Below are positions 24,156 through 32,528 of a DNA stretch of 40,806 nucleotides, piece by piece. Both the position numbers and the translations under genes were made by a program. Source of the stretch: Myxococcales bacterium. Its GTDB lineage: Bacteria > Myxococcota_A > Polyangia > Haliangiales > Haliangiaceae. Below the pieces are notes generated by a model. The model ran no database searches, was not told the DNA's origin, and saw only the letters and a program-made list of their open reading frames with translations. The first letter of the stretch is position 1, and each line of letters begins with the position of its first letter. Location of the stretch: the NCBI GenBank assembly GCA_005779305.1, contig SXJR01000520.1, forward strand, positions 1 through 40,806, in the 5' to 3' direction.

Positions 24156-26611
24156 CGCGGGTCGCTCACGGGGCTGGCGCCGTCCTCGACGTCTCCTTCG
24201 GGGGGACGCGGCGCCTCGTCGCCGTACTCGTCGGTGACGAACGTCGTGGCGTCGATCTCGCCGGGCAGCGGCGCGATCTCGGTGGGCTCGGTGCCGGCGA
24301 CGAAGACCTCCATCATCGTGGTCTTCTCGGGCGCGCCGTCGGCGGCGACCAGGCCGGTGACCTTGTCGATGCGGACGCTGGTGACCTTGGCCGGCCTGGG
24401 GAAGGCGCGGTTCTTGGCGTTCACCACCTTCATCGTGTCGATGAACGCGGGCAGCGCGGTCACGCCGCCGGCCTCGCCGCTGCCGAGCGGCGTGTTGTCG
24501 TCATAGCCGACCCACACGCCCACCACGACGTCGGGGGTCATGCCCACGAACCAGGTGTCCTTTGAGTCGTTCGAGGTGCCGGTCTTGCCGGCGAGGGTCA
24601 GCTTGAGCGCCTTGGCCTTGGTGGCGGTGCCCTCCTCGACCACCGAGCGCATCATGTCGGTGACCACGTAGGCGACCTCGGGCGGCAGCACCTGGCGCTC
24701 GGCGCCGGGCGGCCGATCGGTGCCGTCGATGCGAGCCACGAAGCGCGGCTCGCGATACACGCCGCCGCTGCCGAGTGTGGCGAAGGCGTTGGTCATCTCC
24801 ATCGGCGTCACCTCGCCCGAGCCGAGCGCGAGCGAGAGCGTGCGCGGCAGATCACCGGTGATGCCGAGCAGCTTGGCGGTCTCGACGGCGTTGTCAGGCC
24901 CGATGTCGTGCAGCACCTTGATGGCGACGGTGTTGACCGACTTGGCCAGCGCCGGGCGCAGGCGCACCGGGCCCTCGAAGGCGCCCTTCTTGTAGTTCTG
25001 CGGCTTCCACAGGTCATAGACCTCGGGCGAGTCGTTGACGATCGTCGACGGCGTGAAACGGCCGGTGGCCAGCGCGGTGGCGTAGATCACCGGCTTGAAG
25101 CTCGAGCCGGGCTGGCGCCGCGCCATGGTCGCGCGGTTGAAGCCGGCGGCGCGCGAGTTGAAACCGCCGACCATCGCCCACACCTCGCGCGTGTGCGGAT
25201 CCATCACCACCACCGCTCCCTCGGGGCCGCTGGCCAGCACCGTGACGTGGTCGCTGTGCTTGGCGGTCTTGGCGGTGTCGCCGTCGGCGAGCGGCGGCGG
25301 CAGTGACACCCTGATCACGTCGCCGGCGGCGAAGCGCTCGGCGGCGCGCTTGCGCTTGCCGTCGGCGCCGGCCGGGTTGAAGCGCTCGTCATCGCTGCCG
25401 CCCAGCACCACCGCCGCGGTCCAGCCGCCCAGATCGACCGCGAGCTCATTGTCGGCGTCGTGCACCGCGGTCACCACCGCCTCGTAGCGGACGGCGGGCC
25501 TCGGCGCGCCGCCCAGCTTGCGGGCCAGCTTGGCGGTCTCGAGCACGATACGATCGGCGGGCACCTTGCGGATGGGCCGGCCGATCTTGTGACGGGCGTC
25601 GACCGCGCGCAGCGCCGAGCGCAGGGCGTCGCGCGCGGCGATCTGGACGTCGGGGCGCATCGTGGTGCGCACGTCGGCGCCGAGCGTGTCGAGGCCGGCG
25701 GCGCCGTAGGTCGCGGTCAGCTCGGTCTTCACGCCCTCGAGCCACTCGGGGGCGTCGCCCAGGTGCGGGAAGGGCTCGCGCACCACCTGGATGGGCGCGT
25801 CGATCCAGCGCTTGGCCTCCTCGGCGGTGATCTTCTTGTGCTTGACCAGCTGGTTGAGCACGTAGATCTGCCGCTCCTTGGCCCGGCCCGGGTTCTTGCG
25901 CGGCGAGATGTTCTCCGGCGACTGGGGCAGGCCGGCCAGCATCGCCGCCTCGCCGACGGTGACATCCTTGATGTCCTTGCCGAAGTAGTACCGGGCCGCC
26001 TCCTGCACGCCGTAGCGACCGTGCCCGAAGTAGATCTGGTTCATGTAGAGGGTGAGGATGTCCTTCTTGGACAGCTTCTTCTCGAGGCGGCGGGCCAGGA
26101 TGATCTCCTGGATCTTGCGCTTGAACGTACGCTCGGGCGACAGCACGAAGGTCTTCACCACCTGCTGGGTGATGGTCGACGCGCCCTGCTTGGTCTTGCC
26201 CGAGCGCAGGTTGGTGAAGAAGGCGCGGGCCATGCCGCGGTAGTCGATGCCGCCGTGGGTCCAGAAGCTGGCGTCCTCGGCGACCACGAAGGCGTCGACC
26301 TGGATGGCCGGGACCTCTTCGTAGGCGACGTAGGTGCGGCGCTCGCTGAAGATCTCGGCGATGCGCTCGCCGTTGCGATCGAGCAGGACCGTGACCTGCT
26401 TGGGGTGGTAGTCGCCGACGCTGTTGATGCTGGGCAGCTTCTCGTCGCGGCCGTAGTACCAGAACACGGTCGCGATGGTCGCGGCCATCAGCGCGGTGGC
26501 GACCAGGACGCCGAGGGCACCCCACAGCGCGATCTTGATCGCCAGACGCTTGCGCCGGTCGCGGGTGCTCATTGGGGGCTTGGGGCGAACGGGCTGCAAG
26601 GTTGACGCCAT
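24152..26611 (-). CDS. Class A penicillin-binding protein (PBP1A type)
   Basis: The bifunctional peptidoglycan synthase is 819 aa from ATG 26611; an upstream extension to 26683 looks non-coding, and another ATG at 26572 is possible. A transmembrane helix (~24-53) anchors it. The glycosyltransferase domain has EDASFWTHGGID (catalytic Glu112) and GASTITQQ (143-150), plus the RKIQEIILARRLE and YMNQIYFG motifs of GT51. The transpeptidase domain has the active-site SSFK (Ser503, Lys506), SVN (AKSVNTVAIK) and KTGTS motifs. An insert between the domains (~400-460) looks like an OB-type outer loop. It is the first gene of the four-gene overlapping operon, so cell-wall synthesis and the downstream sensory genes are co-expressed. 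Confidence 0.93.
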   Translation of the reverse strand: MASTLQPVRPKPPMSTRDRRKRLAIKIALWGALGVLVATALMAATIATVFWYYGRDEKLPSINSVGDYHPKQVTVLLDRNGERIAEIFSERRTYVAYEEVPAIQVDAFVVAEDASFWTHGGIDYRGMARAFFTNLRSGKTKQGASTITQQVVKTFVLSPERTFKRKIQEIILARRLEKKLSKKDILTLYMNQIYFGHGRYGVQEAARYYFGKDIKDVTVGEAAMLAGLPQSPENISPRKNPGRAKERQIYVLNQLVKHKKITAEEAKRWIDAPIQVVREPFPHLGDAPEWLEGVKTELTATYGAAGLDTLGADVRTTMRPDVQIAARDALRSALRAVDARHKIGRPIRKVPADRIVLETAKLARKLGGAPRPAVRYEAVVTAVHDADNELAVDLGGWTAAVVLGGSDDERFNPAGADGKRKRAAERFAAGDVIRVSLPPPLADGDTAKTAKHSDHVTVLASGPEGAVVVMDPHTREVWAMVGGFNSRAAGFNRATMARRQPGSSFKPVIYATALATGRFTPSTIVNDSPEVYDLWKPQNYKKGAFEGPVRLRPALAKSVNTVAIKVLHDIGPDNAVETAKLLGITGDLPRTLSLALGSGEVTPMEMTNAFATLGSGGVYREPRFVARIDGTDRPPGAERQVLPPEVAYVVTDMMRSVVEEGTATKAKALKLTLAGKTGTSNDSKDTWFVGMTPDVVVGVWVGYDDNTPLGSGEAGGVTALPAFIDTMKVVNAKNRAFPRPAKVTSVRIDKVTGLVAADGAPEKTTMMEVFVAGTEPTEIAPLPGEIDATTFVTDEYGDEAPRPPEGDVEDGASPVSDPR

Positions 26612-26627
26612 GCGTGACGACTGGAGG

Positions 26628-27422
26628 TTATGGCGAGTGCGGCCCGGGTGCCACATCGCGGTGTGTCCGACGAGACACGGCACGTTCGATCACCCCGACC
26701 GCGCCCCGGATCTTCAGCGCGTACCAGCGGGCGCGCAGGTGGGCGAGGCGGTCCGGGTCGAGATCGCCGCGGGCACCGAGGTGAGCCCGTCTCCGCGCGG
26801 CCAGGTGACTGGTCACCAGCGCCGCCGACACCGACAGGTTGTAGCTCTCGGTGAAGCCGAACATGGGCAGCACCACCGCGCCGTCGCACGCCGCGATCGT
26901 CGCCTCGGGCAGACCGGCGTGCTCGTTGCCCATCACCACCGCCACCGGCCTGGTGACGTCGACCTCGTCGATCGAGATGGCGCCGCGCGGGGTGGTGGCC
27001 AGGACCGTGAACCCCCGTGTGCGCAGGGCCGCGGCGCAGGCGACCGGATCGCGCCAGCGATGGAGGTCCATCCAGCGATGACAGCCGCGGGTGATGCCAC
27101 TCGCGGCCTGGAAGCGCAGCCCGGTCTCGAGCACGTGCAGCTCCTGGAGACCGAGCGCCTCGGCCGAGCGGATCACCGCCGCGCCGTTGTGCGGATCGTA
27201 GACGTCCTCGACCACGGGGATGACGCTGGCCAGGCGCGCGGCCAGAACCTCGTCGATGCGCGCCATGCGGTCGGCGGTGAGCATCGGCGCCAGGATCTCG
27301 CAGACGACGCCGGCGCCATGGGCGACGATCAGCCTGTCGATGGCGTCGGGACCACGCGGGCCGGTGGTGACGGCGAGATCCTCGTCAACCGGCTCCAGGG
27401 GGCGTTCGCGGTACTTGCGCAC
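26628..27422 (-). CDS. trmH: tRNA (guanosine-2'-O)-methyltransferase, TrmH/SpoU family
   Basis: The long frame from 27758 starts with arginine-rich non-coding sequence; GTG 27422 begins a normal N-terminus (VRKYRERPLEPVDEDL) and gives 264 aa. SPOUT family motifs are visible: HNGAAVIRSAEALGL (motif 1, the N and R being catalytic or structural), VMGNEHAGLPE (motif 2) and LPMFGFTESYNLSVSAAL (motif 3). TrmH methylates the 2'-hydroxyl of G18 in tRNA using SAM bound in a trefoil knot. Substrate choice among TrmH-like enzymes cannot be decided with certainty. The gene is 16 bp upstream of the PBP start. Confidence 0.88.
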   Translation of the reverse strand: MRKYRERPLEPVDEDLAVTTGPRGPDAIDRLIVAHGAGVVCEILAPMLTADRMARIDEVLAARLASVIPVVEDVYDPHNGAAVIRSAEALGLQELHVLETGLRFQAASGITRGCHRWMDLHRWRDPVACAAALRTRGFTVLATTPRGAISIDEVDVTRPVAVVMGNEHAGLPEATIAACDGAVVLPMFGFTESYNLSVSAALVTSHLAARRRAHLGARGDLDPDRLAHLRARWYALKIRGAVGVIERAVSRRTHRDVAPGPHSP

Positions 27423-27509
27423 GTGGGACTCCCTGAGATGCCACAGATCGGGGCCGCCCGCGACAACCTGTGCATTGCGCCGCGGGCGGGGCCGGAGTAC
27501 ATCCCGGCC
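27423..27509. promoter_or_regulatory. Divergent spacer between trmH and a membrane protein
   Basis: The 87-bp gap separates the GTG of the methyltransferase (minus) from the ATG of the small membrane protein (plus). Promoters for both are expected; no clear hexamers are seen. Confidence 0.3.
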
Positions 27510-27893
27510 ATGGGTCGCCTGATCCTCCTCGTCGTCGCTGCGCTCGTGGTGGGCACGACGGTCGCCGTCGCCCAGCCGTCGCCGTACGGCGCCGGCGACG
27601 AACGCGCCGCGCCGGCGGTGGCGCCACCCTCCGCCTACGATCCGACGCCGGTGATGCCGTGGGCCCAGCCGCCGGCCGACGGCTCGAAGATGCGCGCGCC
27701 GGTGGCGCTGTCCAATCGACCGTCCGGGTTCTGGACCTCGAACCGGCCGGCCACGCACGGTGCCTACCGCTGGCGCATCATGGCCGTGGCCGGGGTGGTG
27801 CTGGCGGTGACGATGTTCTTCGTGTTGCGCCTGCTGGTGCGGGCCTCGCGTGCGCAGAAGCTGCCGGTGGCGGTGGCGCGGCCTACGCGCTGA
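27510..27893 (+). CDS. Small membrane protein with signal peptide and C-terminal helix
   Basis: ATG 27510 inside a longer open frame gives 127 aa. The N-terminus is a Sec signal peptide (MGRLILLVVAALVVGTTVAV, cleavage after AVA). A Pro/Ala-rich linker follows (~23-90), then a transmembrane helix (IMAVAGVVLAVTMFFVLRLL, ~92-112) and a short basic cytoplasmic tail. The layout fits a single-pass type I membrane protein with a periplasmic linker. No family is recognised. The longer reading upstream has no membrane character and is rejected. Confidence 0.65.
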   Translation: MGRLILLVVAALVVGTTVAVAQPSPYGAGDERAAPAVAPPSAYDPTPVMPWAQPPADGSKMRAPVALSNRPSGFWTSNRPATHGAYRWRIMAVAGVVLAVTMFFVLRLLVRASRAQKLPVAVARPTR

Positions 27894-27911
27894 ACGTCCA
27901 CGTCCACGAGG

Positions 27912-28550
27912 TCAGCGGCGCCGCGCGACGACGGCTGACGCGCTCGGGCTGCGGCTGCCTTTGGTCGGCGTCTTCTTGCGCGCGGCGGCCTTCTCGGCCG
28001 AGCTCGAGCGGCTACCCTCGGCGCGCGGCTTGCGCTCGCCCCGCAGCTCGGCGACCAGGCGACGGCCGCGCAGGGTGAGCGCGTGCGGGCGCAGGCGCTC
28101 GTTGCCGTCGGGCGCCGAGAACGCCGCGACCAGCCCGGCTTCGCGCAGCGCGGCCAGCGCCCGGCTCGCACTCGACTTGTGTTTGCCCATCGCCGCCGCG
28201 ATCTCGGTCGCGGTCTCCGCGCCGTCGGCGAGGGCGGCCAGGGCGCCGCGGTAGGGCTCGGTGCGGACGTAGTGGAGGATCTCGCGTTCGCTCGCCTCCT
28301 CGCCCAGCTCGGCCTGGAACGAGCGCAGGAGATCCTCGAGGGCAGCGATGTAGCCGGCCTGGTAGCGGGCGTCACCGGGATCGCGGTGCTCGGGTCGCCG
28401 CACCACCTCCCGCATGGCCCCGAGCACCTGATCGAGGTGATCGAGCCGGCGCCGGGTCAGCTCGATGCCCATGGCGCTGGCCAGCGAGCGCAGCCGGTGA
28501 GCGTCGCTCGGGGCGTCCGCGTACCAGGTGATCAGCTCGTCCAGCTCCAT
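27912..28550 (-). CDS. Winged-helix (MarR/ArsR-like) DNA-binding protein
   Basis: A 212-aa product with a helical N-terminal part (~1-90), a winged-helix domain (~95-165) and a low-complexity basic Ser/Arg/Lys tail (~170-212). The helix-turn-helix candidate is TATEIAAAMGKHKSSASRAL, followed by LREAGLVAAFSAPDGNERLR as the wing. The tail resembles nonspecific DNA-binding extensions. Its target genes are unknown; it is convergent with the small membrane protein and separated from the GH28 gene by 96 bp. The start at ATG 28550 is the only reasonable one. Confidence 0.75.
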   Translation of the reverse strand: MELDELITWYADAPSDAHRLRSLASAMGIELTRRRLDHLDQVLGAMREVVRRPEHRDPGDARYQAGYIAALEDLLRSFQAELGEEASEREILHYVRTEPYRGALAALADGAETATEIAAAMGKHKSSASRALAALREAGLVAAFSAPDGNERLRPHALTLRGRRLVAELRGERKPRAEGSRSSSAEKAAARKKTPTKGSRSPSASAVVARRR

Positions 28551-28634
28551 GGCGGCCTCCGGATGGGCCTGCTACCAGGCTAGCGGCGCCGCAACGGTTG
28601 CGCAATGGTTGATTCTGGCAAACCCCGTACCTCG

Positions 28635-28647
28635 GCCCCGACGGGGC
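28635..28647 (-). terminator. Short GC hairpin at the end of the GH28 gene
   Basis: GCCCC-GAC-GGGGC is a perfect 5-bp stem that touches the stop codon of the minus-strand GH28 gene. Only a few T residues follow on the minus strand (GGGGTTTG), so it is a weak terminator candidate at best. Confidence 0.3.
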
Positions 28648-30116
28648 TACTCCTTGATCGCCAGCCACGGCCGCGGATCAGCGCCGCTGACCCGGATGCG
28701 GCAGTTGTCGAACGTGACGTTGGTGGCGTGGCGCAAGAAAATGGCGTGGGCGGGCGCGAGGTAGCTGATGTTCTCGTTCCCGTCGACGCCGGCGATGAAC
28801 TTGGCGTCGGGGTAGCGGTTGTAGAACACGCCGGGACGACCCGGCACCGGGCCCTGGTACTCGGGGAAGCTGTCGACGGTGAACGGCCCCGGGTTCGGCG
28901 ACGCGCCGGCGCCCTTGAAGGTGAGCTCGAGGTCCTGGAAGCGAATGTCGGAGATGCCGAAGACCTGGTCGCCGATGCGCGTGCCCGAGATCAACGAGCC
29001 CCACGGGTAGCGCATGGTCGAGCCGCGGATGTCCTCGAAGGTCACGCCGGCGATGGTGCCGACCTGGGCCGGGTTGCGATCGCGACTGCCGAGCAGCACG
29101 AAGAACGGCGTGCCCACGTCGTGGACGGTGATGCGGCGGAACGTGACGTCGGCGATGTCGGCGCCGTCCACCGACTCGACCGCCATCGCCGCGGCCTGGG
29201 CGTGCTCGATCAGCACGTCCTCGATCAGGATGCGCTTGAACGAACCGACGCTGGCGGTGCCGAACTTGACGCCGTTGGCCACGCCCGACTGCTTGGTGTG
29301 GCTGCGCCGCACGATCACGTCCTCGGTGCCGGTGGCGCTGCCGCTCTTGAGGCAGATCGAGTCGTCACCGCTGGTGATGGTGACGTCCTCGATCAGCACG
29401 TCGTGACCGTCGACGATGTCGATGCCGTCGTGGGTCGGCCCCAGGTTCGAGTCGACGACGAGGTCGCGGATCACCAGGCCCTCGACCTCCATGTGGACCA
29501 CGGCCCAGGTCGCGGCGTCGTCGACCGCGAGATCCTCGACGACGACGTCGCGCGACCCGGCGGTGAAGATGGCCATGGGCCGGCGCGCCTCGGGGATGCG
29601 GAAGCCGTTCCAGTCGGGCACGCCGCGGGCGTTACCGTCGACGGTGCCGCCGCCGCCGATGCGGATGCGGTCGGCGCGCTCGGCGTAGACCAGCGCCTTG
29701 CGACAGTTGCCGAGCTGAGTGTTCTCGAAGGGCGGGAAGAGGTCGGGATAGTCGGCGATGTTCTGGCTGCCGCGCAGCACCGCCGTCGGCGCGATGTCGA
29801 GGGTGATGTCGCTGGCCAGCCGGATCGTCCCCGACAAGTAGATGCCGTGGTGGAGCGAGACCACGCCGCCGCCGGTCGCGCAGGCGTCGATCGCCGCCTG
29901 GATCGCGGCGGTGTCCTTGGCCAGGCCATCGCCGATGGCGCCGAAGTCGCGCACGTCGCACACCCGCGCCGCTGGACCGGCATCGGCGCCGGCATCGACG
30001 TCGCCGACGACCTCCGCGTCGGGCGGGTCATCGTCATCATCGCCGGCGGGATCGTTGCTCGCCGGGCAGGCGGCGACGGTCGCGAGCAACGCCACGGCAA
30101 CGAGCAGGCTGCGCAT
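28647..30116 (-). CDS. Glycoside hydrolase family 28 (polygalacturonase-like) lipoprotein
   Basis: ATG 30116 starts a lipoprotein signal peptide (lipobox VAAC, Cys17) and gives 489 aa; the upstream extension is arginine-rich and rejected. After an Asp-rich linker comes a right-handed beta-helix: RVCDVRDFGAIGDGLAKDTA at the start, then GGGGTVDGN and rungs with GLVIRDLVVDSN. GH28 catalytic aspartates are visible in THDGID (Asp230) and SGDDS (Asp251, Asp252). The usual GHG motif reads SGVANG and has no His, and the RIK segment reads GVKFGT. The enzyme would cleave alpha-linked galacturonides in pectin-like polymers; the missing His leaves substrate and activity uncertain. No other pectin genes are nearby. 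Confidence 0.8.
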   Translation of the reverse strand: MRSLLVAVALLATVAACPASNDPAGDDDDDPPDAEVVGDVDAGADAGPAARVCDVRDFGAIGDGLAKDTAAIQAAIDACATGGGVVSLHHGIYLSGTIRLASDITLDIAPTAVLRGSQNIADYPDLFPPFENTQLGNCRKALVYAERADRIRIGGGGTVDGNARGVPDWNGFRIPEARRPMAIFTAGSRDVVVEDLAVDDAATWAVVHMEVEGLVIRDLVVDSNLGPTHDGIDIVDGHDVLIEDVTITSGDDSICLKSGSATGTEDVIVRRSHTKQSGVANGVKFGTASVGSFKRILIEDVLIEHAQAAAMAVESVDGADIADVTFRRITVHDVGTPFFVLLGSRDRNPAQVGTIAGVTFEDIRGSTMRYPWGSLISGTRIGDQVFGISDIRFQDLELTFKGAGASPNPGPFTVDSFPEYQGPVPGRPGVFYNRYPDAKFIAGVDGNENISYLAPAHAIFLRHATNVTFDNCRIRVSGADPRPWLAIKE

Positions 30117-30183
30117 GGCGGCATCTGAACACCGCCGTGGCGCGGGCCTTGTCGCGCCACCGCCGAGTGTTTTCGAGCAACCG

Positions 30184-31044
30184 TCAGCGCCGGCGCCGGG
30201 GTGGTCGGCCGTGGGGTGCCAGCGGCGCCTCCGACGGACGCGGCCGCACGCTCGACGGCGCGACGTGGAACTTGCGCTGGAACGCCACGGCGAACGCGGC
30301 CTGGCCATTGTAGCCCACGCGCTCGGCGATCTCGCCGACGCTGTAGCGCCCCGACTCGAGCAGCTGCAGCGCCTCGTCGAGCCGGCGCTCGCGTACGTAC
30401 GAGCCAGGGGTCACGCCGAGCTCGCGCCGGAACGCGCGCAGGAGCGTCGACTCGCTGGCGTGACAGGTGCGGGCCAGCGCCGCCATCGAGAACGACTCGA
30501 ACAGCGCCGCCTCGATCGCCGCGCGGGCGCGCTCGACCAGCGCCGTGCCCTCGCCGACCACCGGGGCGCGGGTCTTGCCGGCGCGATGCTCGTCGCCGAG
30601 GAAGTAGAGCTCCTTGGTCAGCTCGATCTCGAGGAACCGGCTGGCCATCGAGTCGTGGCGCTCGCAGATCACGCGCTCGAAGACGTAGCGCTGGACCAGC
30701 TCGTCGACCCAGCGGGTGCGGGCCAGCACGCGCGGCGCGCTCACCACCGCGTCGAAGCGGTCGGCCTCGATGTGGGGCGCGTACTCACGCTGGGCCGCGT
30801 CACGGGCCTCGGCCGACACGACCAGCGTCACCACCTTGGGCGCCGGGCTCTGCGACTCGATGCGGTGGCGGGTGCGGGCCGGGACCAGCGCGAACACCGT
30901 GCGATCGAGCCGGTGCTGCGCGCGGCCGATCGCCAGCGCGATCGTGGACGAATCGAGCGCGAACACCAGCGACGGCTCCGGCGCCTGCCGCGGCCGCCGC
31001 AGGGCCGCGGCGTCGCGGTCGACGACGAGCTCGAGCAGCGTCAC
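30184..31044 (-). CDS. AraC-family transcriptional regulator
   Basis: The 286-aa product starts at GTG 31044, overlapping the stop of the nitrilase-like gene as GTGA; a longer frame to 31233 is rejected. The N-terminal ~170 residues look like a cupin-type ligand domain (SLVFALDSSTIALAIG, VFALVPARTRHRIE). The C-terminus carries the two helix-turn-helix units of AraC: MAALARTCHASESTLLRAFR and YSVGEIAERVGYNGQAAFAV, each ending in the expected turn. The tail is Pro/Arg-rich. It is translationally coupled to the upstream enzyme and probably controls its operon. The ligand is unknown. Confidence 0.85.
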   Translation of the reverse strand: MTLLELVVDRDAAALRRPRQAPEPSLVFALDSSTIALAIGRAQHRLDRTVFALVPARTRHRIESQSPAPKVVTLVVSAEARDAAQREYAPHIEADRFDAVVSAPRVLARTRWVDELVQRYVFERVICERHDSMASRFLEIELTKELYFLGDEHRAGKTRAPVVGEGTALVERARAAIEAALFESFSMAALARTCHASESTLLRAFRRELGVTPGSYVRERRLDEALQLLESGRYSVGEIAERVGYNGQAAFAVAFQRKFHVAPSSVRPRPSEAPLAPHGRPPRRRR

Positions 31045-32414
31045 GGCGCCGCCGGCCGCAAGCGCAGGACCACGCACGCCGGCGGCTTCACCTCGGTGCG
31101 GCGCACGACCTCGGACAGCGCCCACGGCACCGGCCGGGTCACGATCACCACCGCCGGCCCCTCGGGCCCCCATGCGCCGGTCTGGGGCACGCCGTCCGAC
31201 GCCGGGGTGTCGGTCTGGTTGACGATCACGCACGTGGCCTGGGTGGCGCCGGTGAGGCCGACGGCGTCGGCCTCGAACACGGCGGTGCGCTCGGTCAGCG
31301 CCGGCACCACGATCAGCGCCGGCCGCGCCGAGACCAGCGCCTGGTGCGCGCCCGGCGAGAGGAAGTCCTTGCAGATGAGCACCGCCAGCGACCAGGCGTA
31401 GCGACCGGCTCGGTCGATGGCGCCGCGCACGACCACCCGCGCCGGCGCGCTGGCGATGCCCTCGACCAGATCGCCGAGCACGAACGGGTTGAACTTGGCG
31501 CTGGGATAACGCTCGCCCCCGGCCAGCACGGTGGCGACGTTGCGGGGCGCGCCATCGACGATGACGTGGCGGCTGCCGGCGACCACCACCACGTCGCGGC
31601 CCGCCACCATGGCCTCGATCGCGTCGAGCCCGGCCGCGGTCACCGACAGCTCGGGGAAGACGATCAGGCCGGCGCCGGCCTCGAGCGCGCGCGCCACCAG
31701 CTCGCGGGTCGAGGCGATCGCGGCCACCTCGTCGCGCGGACGCACGCCGAAGAACTGGCCGCGGTCGGGGTCGGGATCGAAGGCGAGCTCGCGCGCGGGT
31801 GCGGCGTGGGGCAGACAGGCGGCGATGATCGCCCCCTCGGCCGGCACCGGCAGCGGCGCGTCGAGATCGACCACGAGCTCGACCCCGTCGGCGTGCGGCG
31901 CCAGCGCCAGCCGGGCGGTGCGATCGATGGGCAGATCGCGCACGTCGGGGTGAGTGGTCAGGTGACGCCCGAAGACGTCGCGCAGCGGCGGCTCGGCCAC
32001 CGGGAACGGATCACCCGGCGACAGCCGCCATCGCCCCCGGCGGCGGAAACAGTCGATGAAGCGGTGGCCGACGGCCTCGTCGATCGCATCGGCGCACACC
32101 CGTGCCACCAGCACGGCGGCGATGTCGGGCCGCTCGGGCAGGCCGGTGTGCAGCCGCTCCCACAGCACCTCCAGCGAGGTGCGCGTGGCCAGGCCCTCGA
32201 GCGTGGCCACCGGCGTGCGCAGCACCAGCCGAAACGCGTCGGCCAGCGTCGCTCGCCAGCCGGCCAGGCTGCGATCGAGCCCGGCCGAGCGCGCCTCGCG
32301 CAGGCCCGCGGCCTGCCGGCGGCACACGCGCAGGAAACACGCACACAGCTCGTCGAGATCGAGCGCGCCGGCGGGGCCGAGCCCGCCGAGCCAGGCGGTG
32401 AGGGTCGCGACCAT
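31041..32414 (-). CDS. Nitrilase-superfamily carbon-nitrogen hydrolase with long N-terminal extension
   Basis: The 457-aa product carries the Glu-Lys-Cys triad of the nitrilase superfamily: IVFPELSVTA (Glu255), YPSAKFNP (Lys307) and AVLICKDFLSP (Cys348), with a final beta sheet to ~450. Family members hydrolyse amides or nitriles, or transfer acyl groups to amines. The first ~195 residues are an unrecognised, mostly helical domain (LDRSLAGWRATLADAFRLV onward). No signal peptide is seen. It is coupled to an AraC regulator, so a regulated catabolic or signalling amidase is a fair guess. The start at 32414 is not confirmed by a ribosome site. Confidence 0.8.
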   Translation of the reverse strand: MVATLTAWLGGLGPAGALDLDELCACFLRVCRRQAAGLREARSAGLDRSLAGWRATLADAFRLVLRTPVATLEGLATRTSLEVLWERLHTGLPERPDIAAVLVARVCADAIDEAVGHRFIDCFRRRGRWRLSPGDPFPVAEPPLRDVFGRHLTTHPDVRDLPIDRTARLALAPHADGVELVVDLDAPLPVPAEGAIIAACLPHAAPARELAFDPDPDRGQFFGVRPRDEVAAIASTRELVARALEAGAGLIVFPELSVTAAGLDAIEAMVAGRDVVVVAGSRHVIVDGAPRNVATVLAGGERYPSAKFNPFVLGDLVEGIASAPARVVVRGAIDRAGRYAWSLAVLICKDFLSPGAHQALVSARPALIVVPALTERTAVFEADAVGLTGATQATCVIVNQTDTPASDGVPQTGAWGPEGPAVVIVTRPVPWALSEVVRRTEVKPPACVVLRLRPAAP

Positions 32415-32475
32415 CGGTGCCGGCTGATCCTCAGGGTGGCGGCGCGGCGATGTTAGCGGCGCCGAATCCTACGAC

Positions 32476-32504
32476 GGGTGCAGGCACAGACTGTCCCCGC
32501 ACCC
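32476..32504. repeat. Inverted repeat with GGGGACAG-type core
   Basis: GGGTGC (32476-32481) pairs with GCACCC (32499-32504) around a 17-base centre that contains ACAGACTGT, itself a palindrome, and TGTCCCC. It lies in the 114-bp gap downstream of the 5'-nucleotidase gene. A related GGGGACAG motif lies downstream of the lipoprotein gene near 5973-5981. This looks like a REP-type or terminator element. Confidence 0.4.
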
Positions 32505-32528
32505 CACGCGAGACCTTGAACACCTGAG

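Noticed and set aside
26475..27893. 472-codon plus-strand frame over the TrmH gene
   Set aside because: Only the last 127 codons from ATG 27510 look like a protein (signal peptide and membrane helix); the rest is antisense to trmH.
31041..32414. Defence-type reverse-transcriptase/nitrilase system
   Set aside because: Some defence systems join a nitrilase domain to a reverse transcriptase, but no reverse-transcriptase motif is present in this protein or its neighbours.
30201..32456. Long plus-strand open frame (751 codons) opposite the AraC and nitrilase-like genes
   Set aside because: High-GC sequence leaves antisense frames open; the product is Arg/Ala/Gly-rich with no motifs, while the minus strand encodes two clear families.
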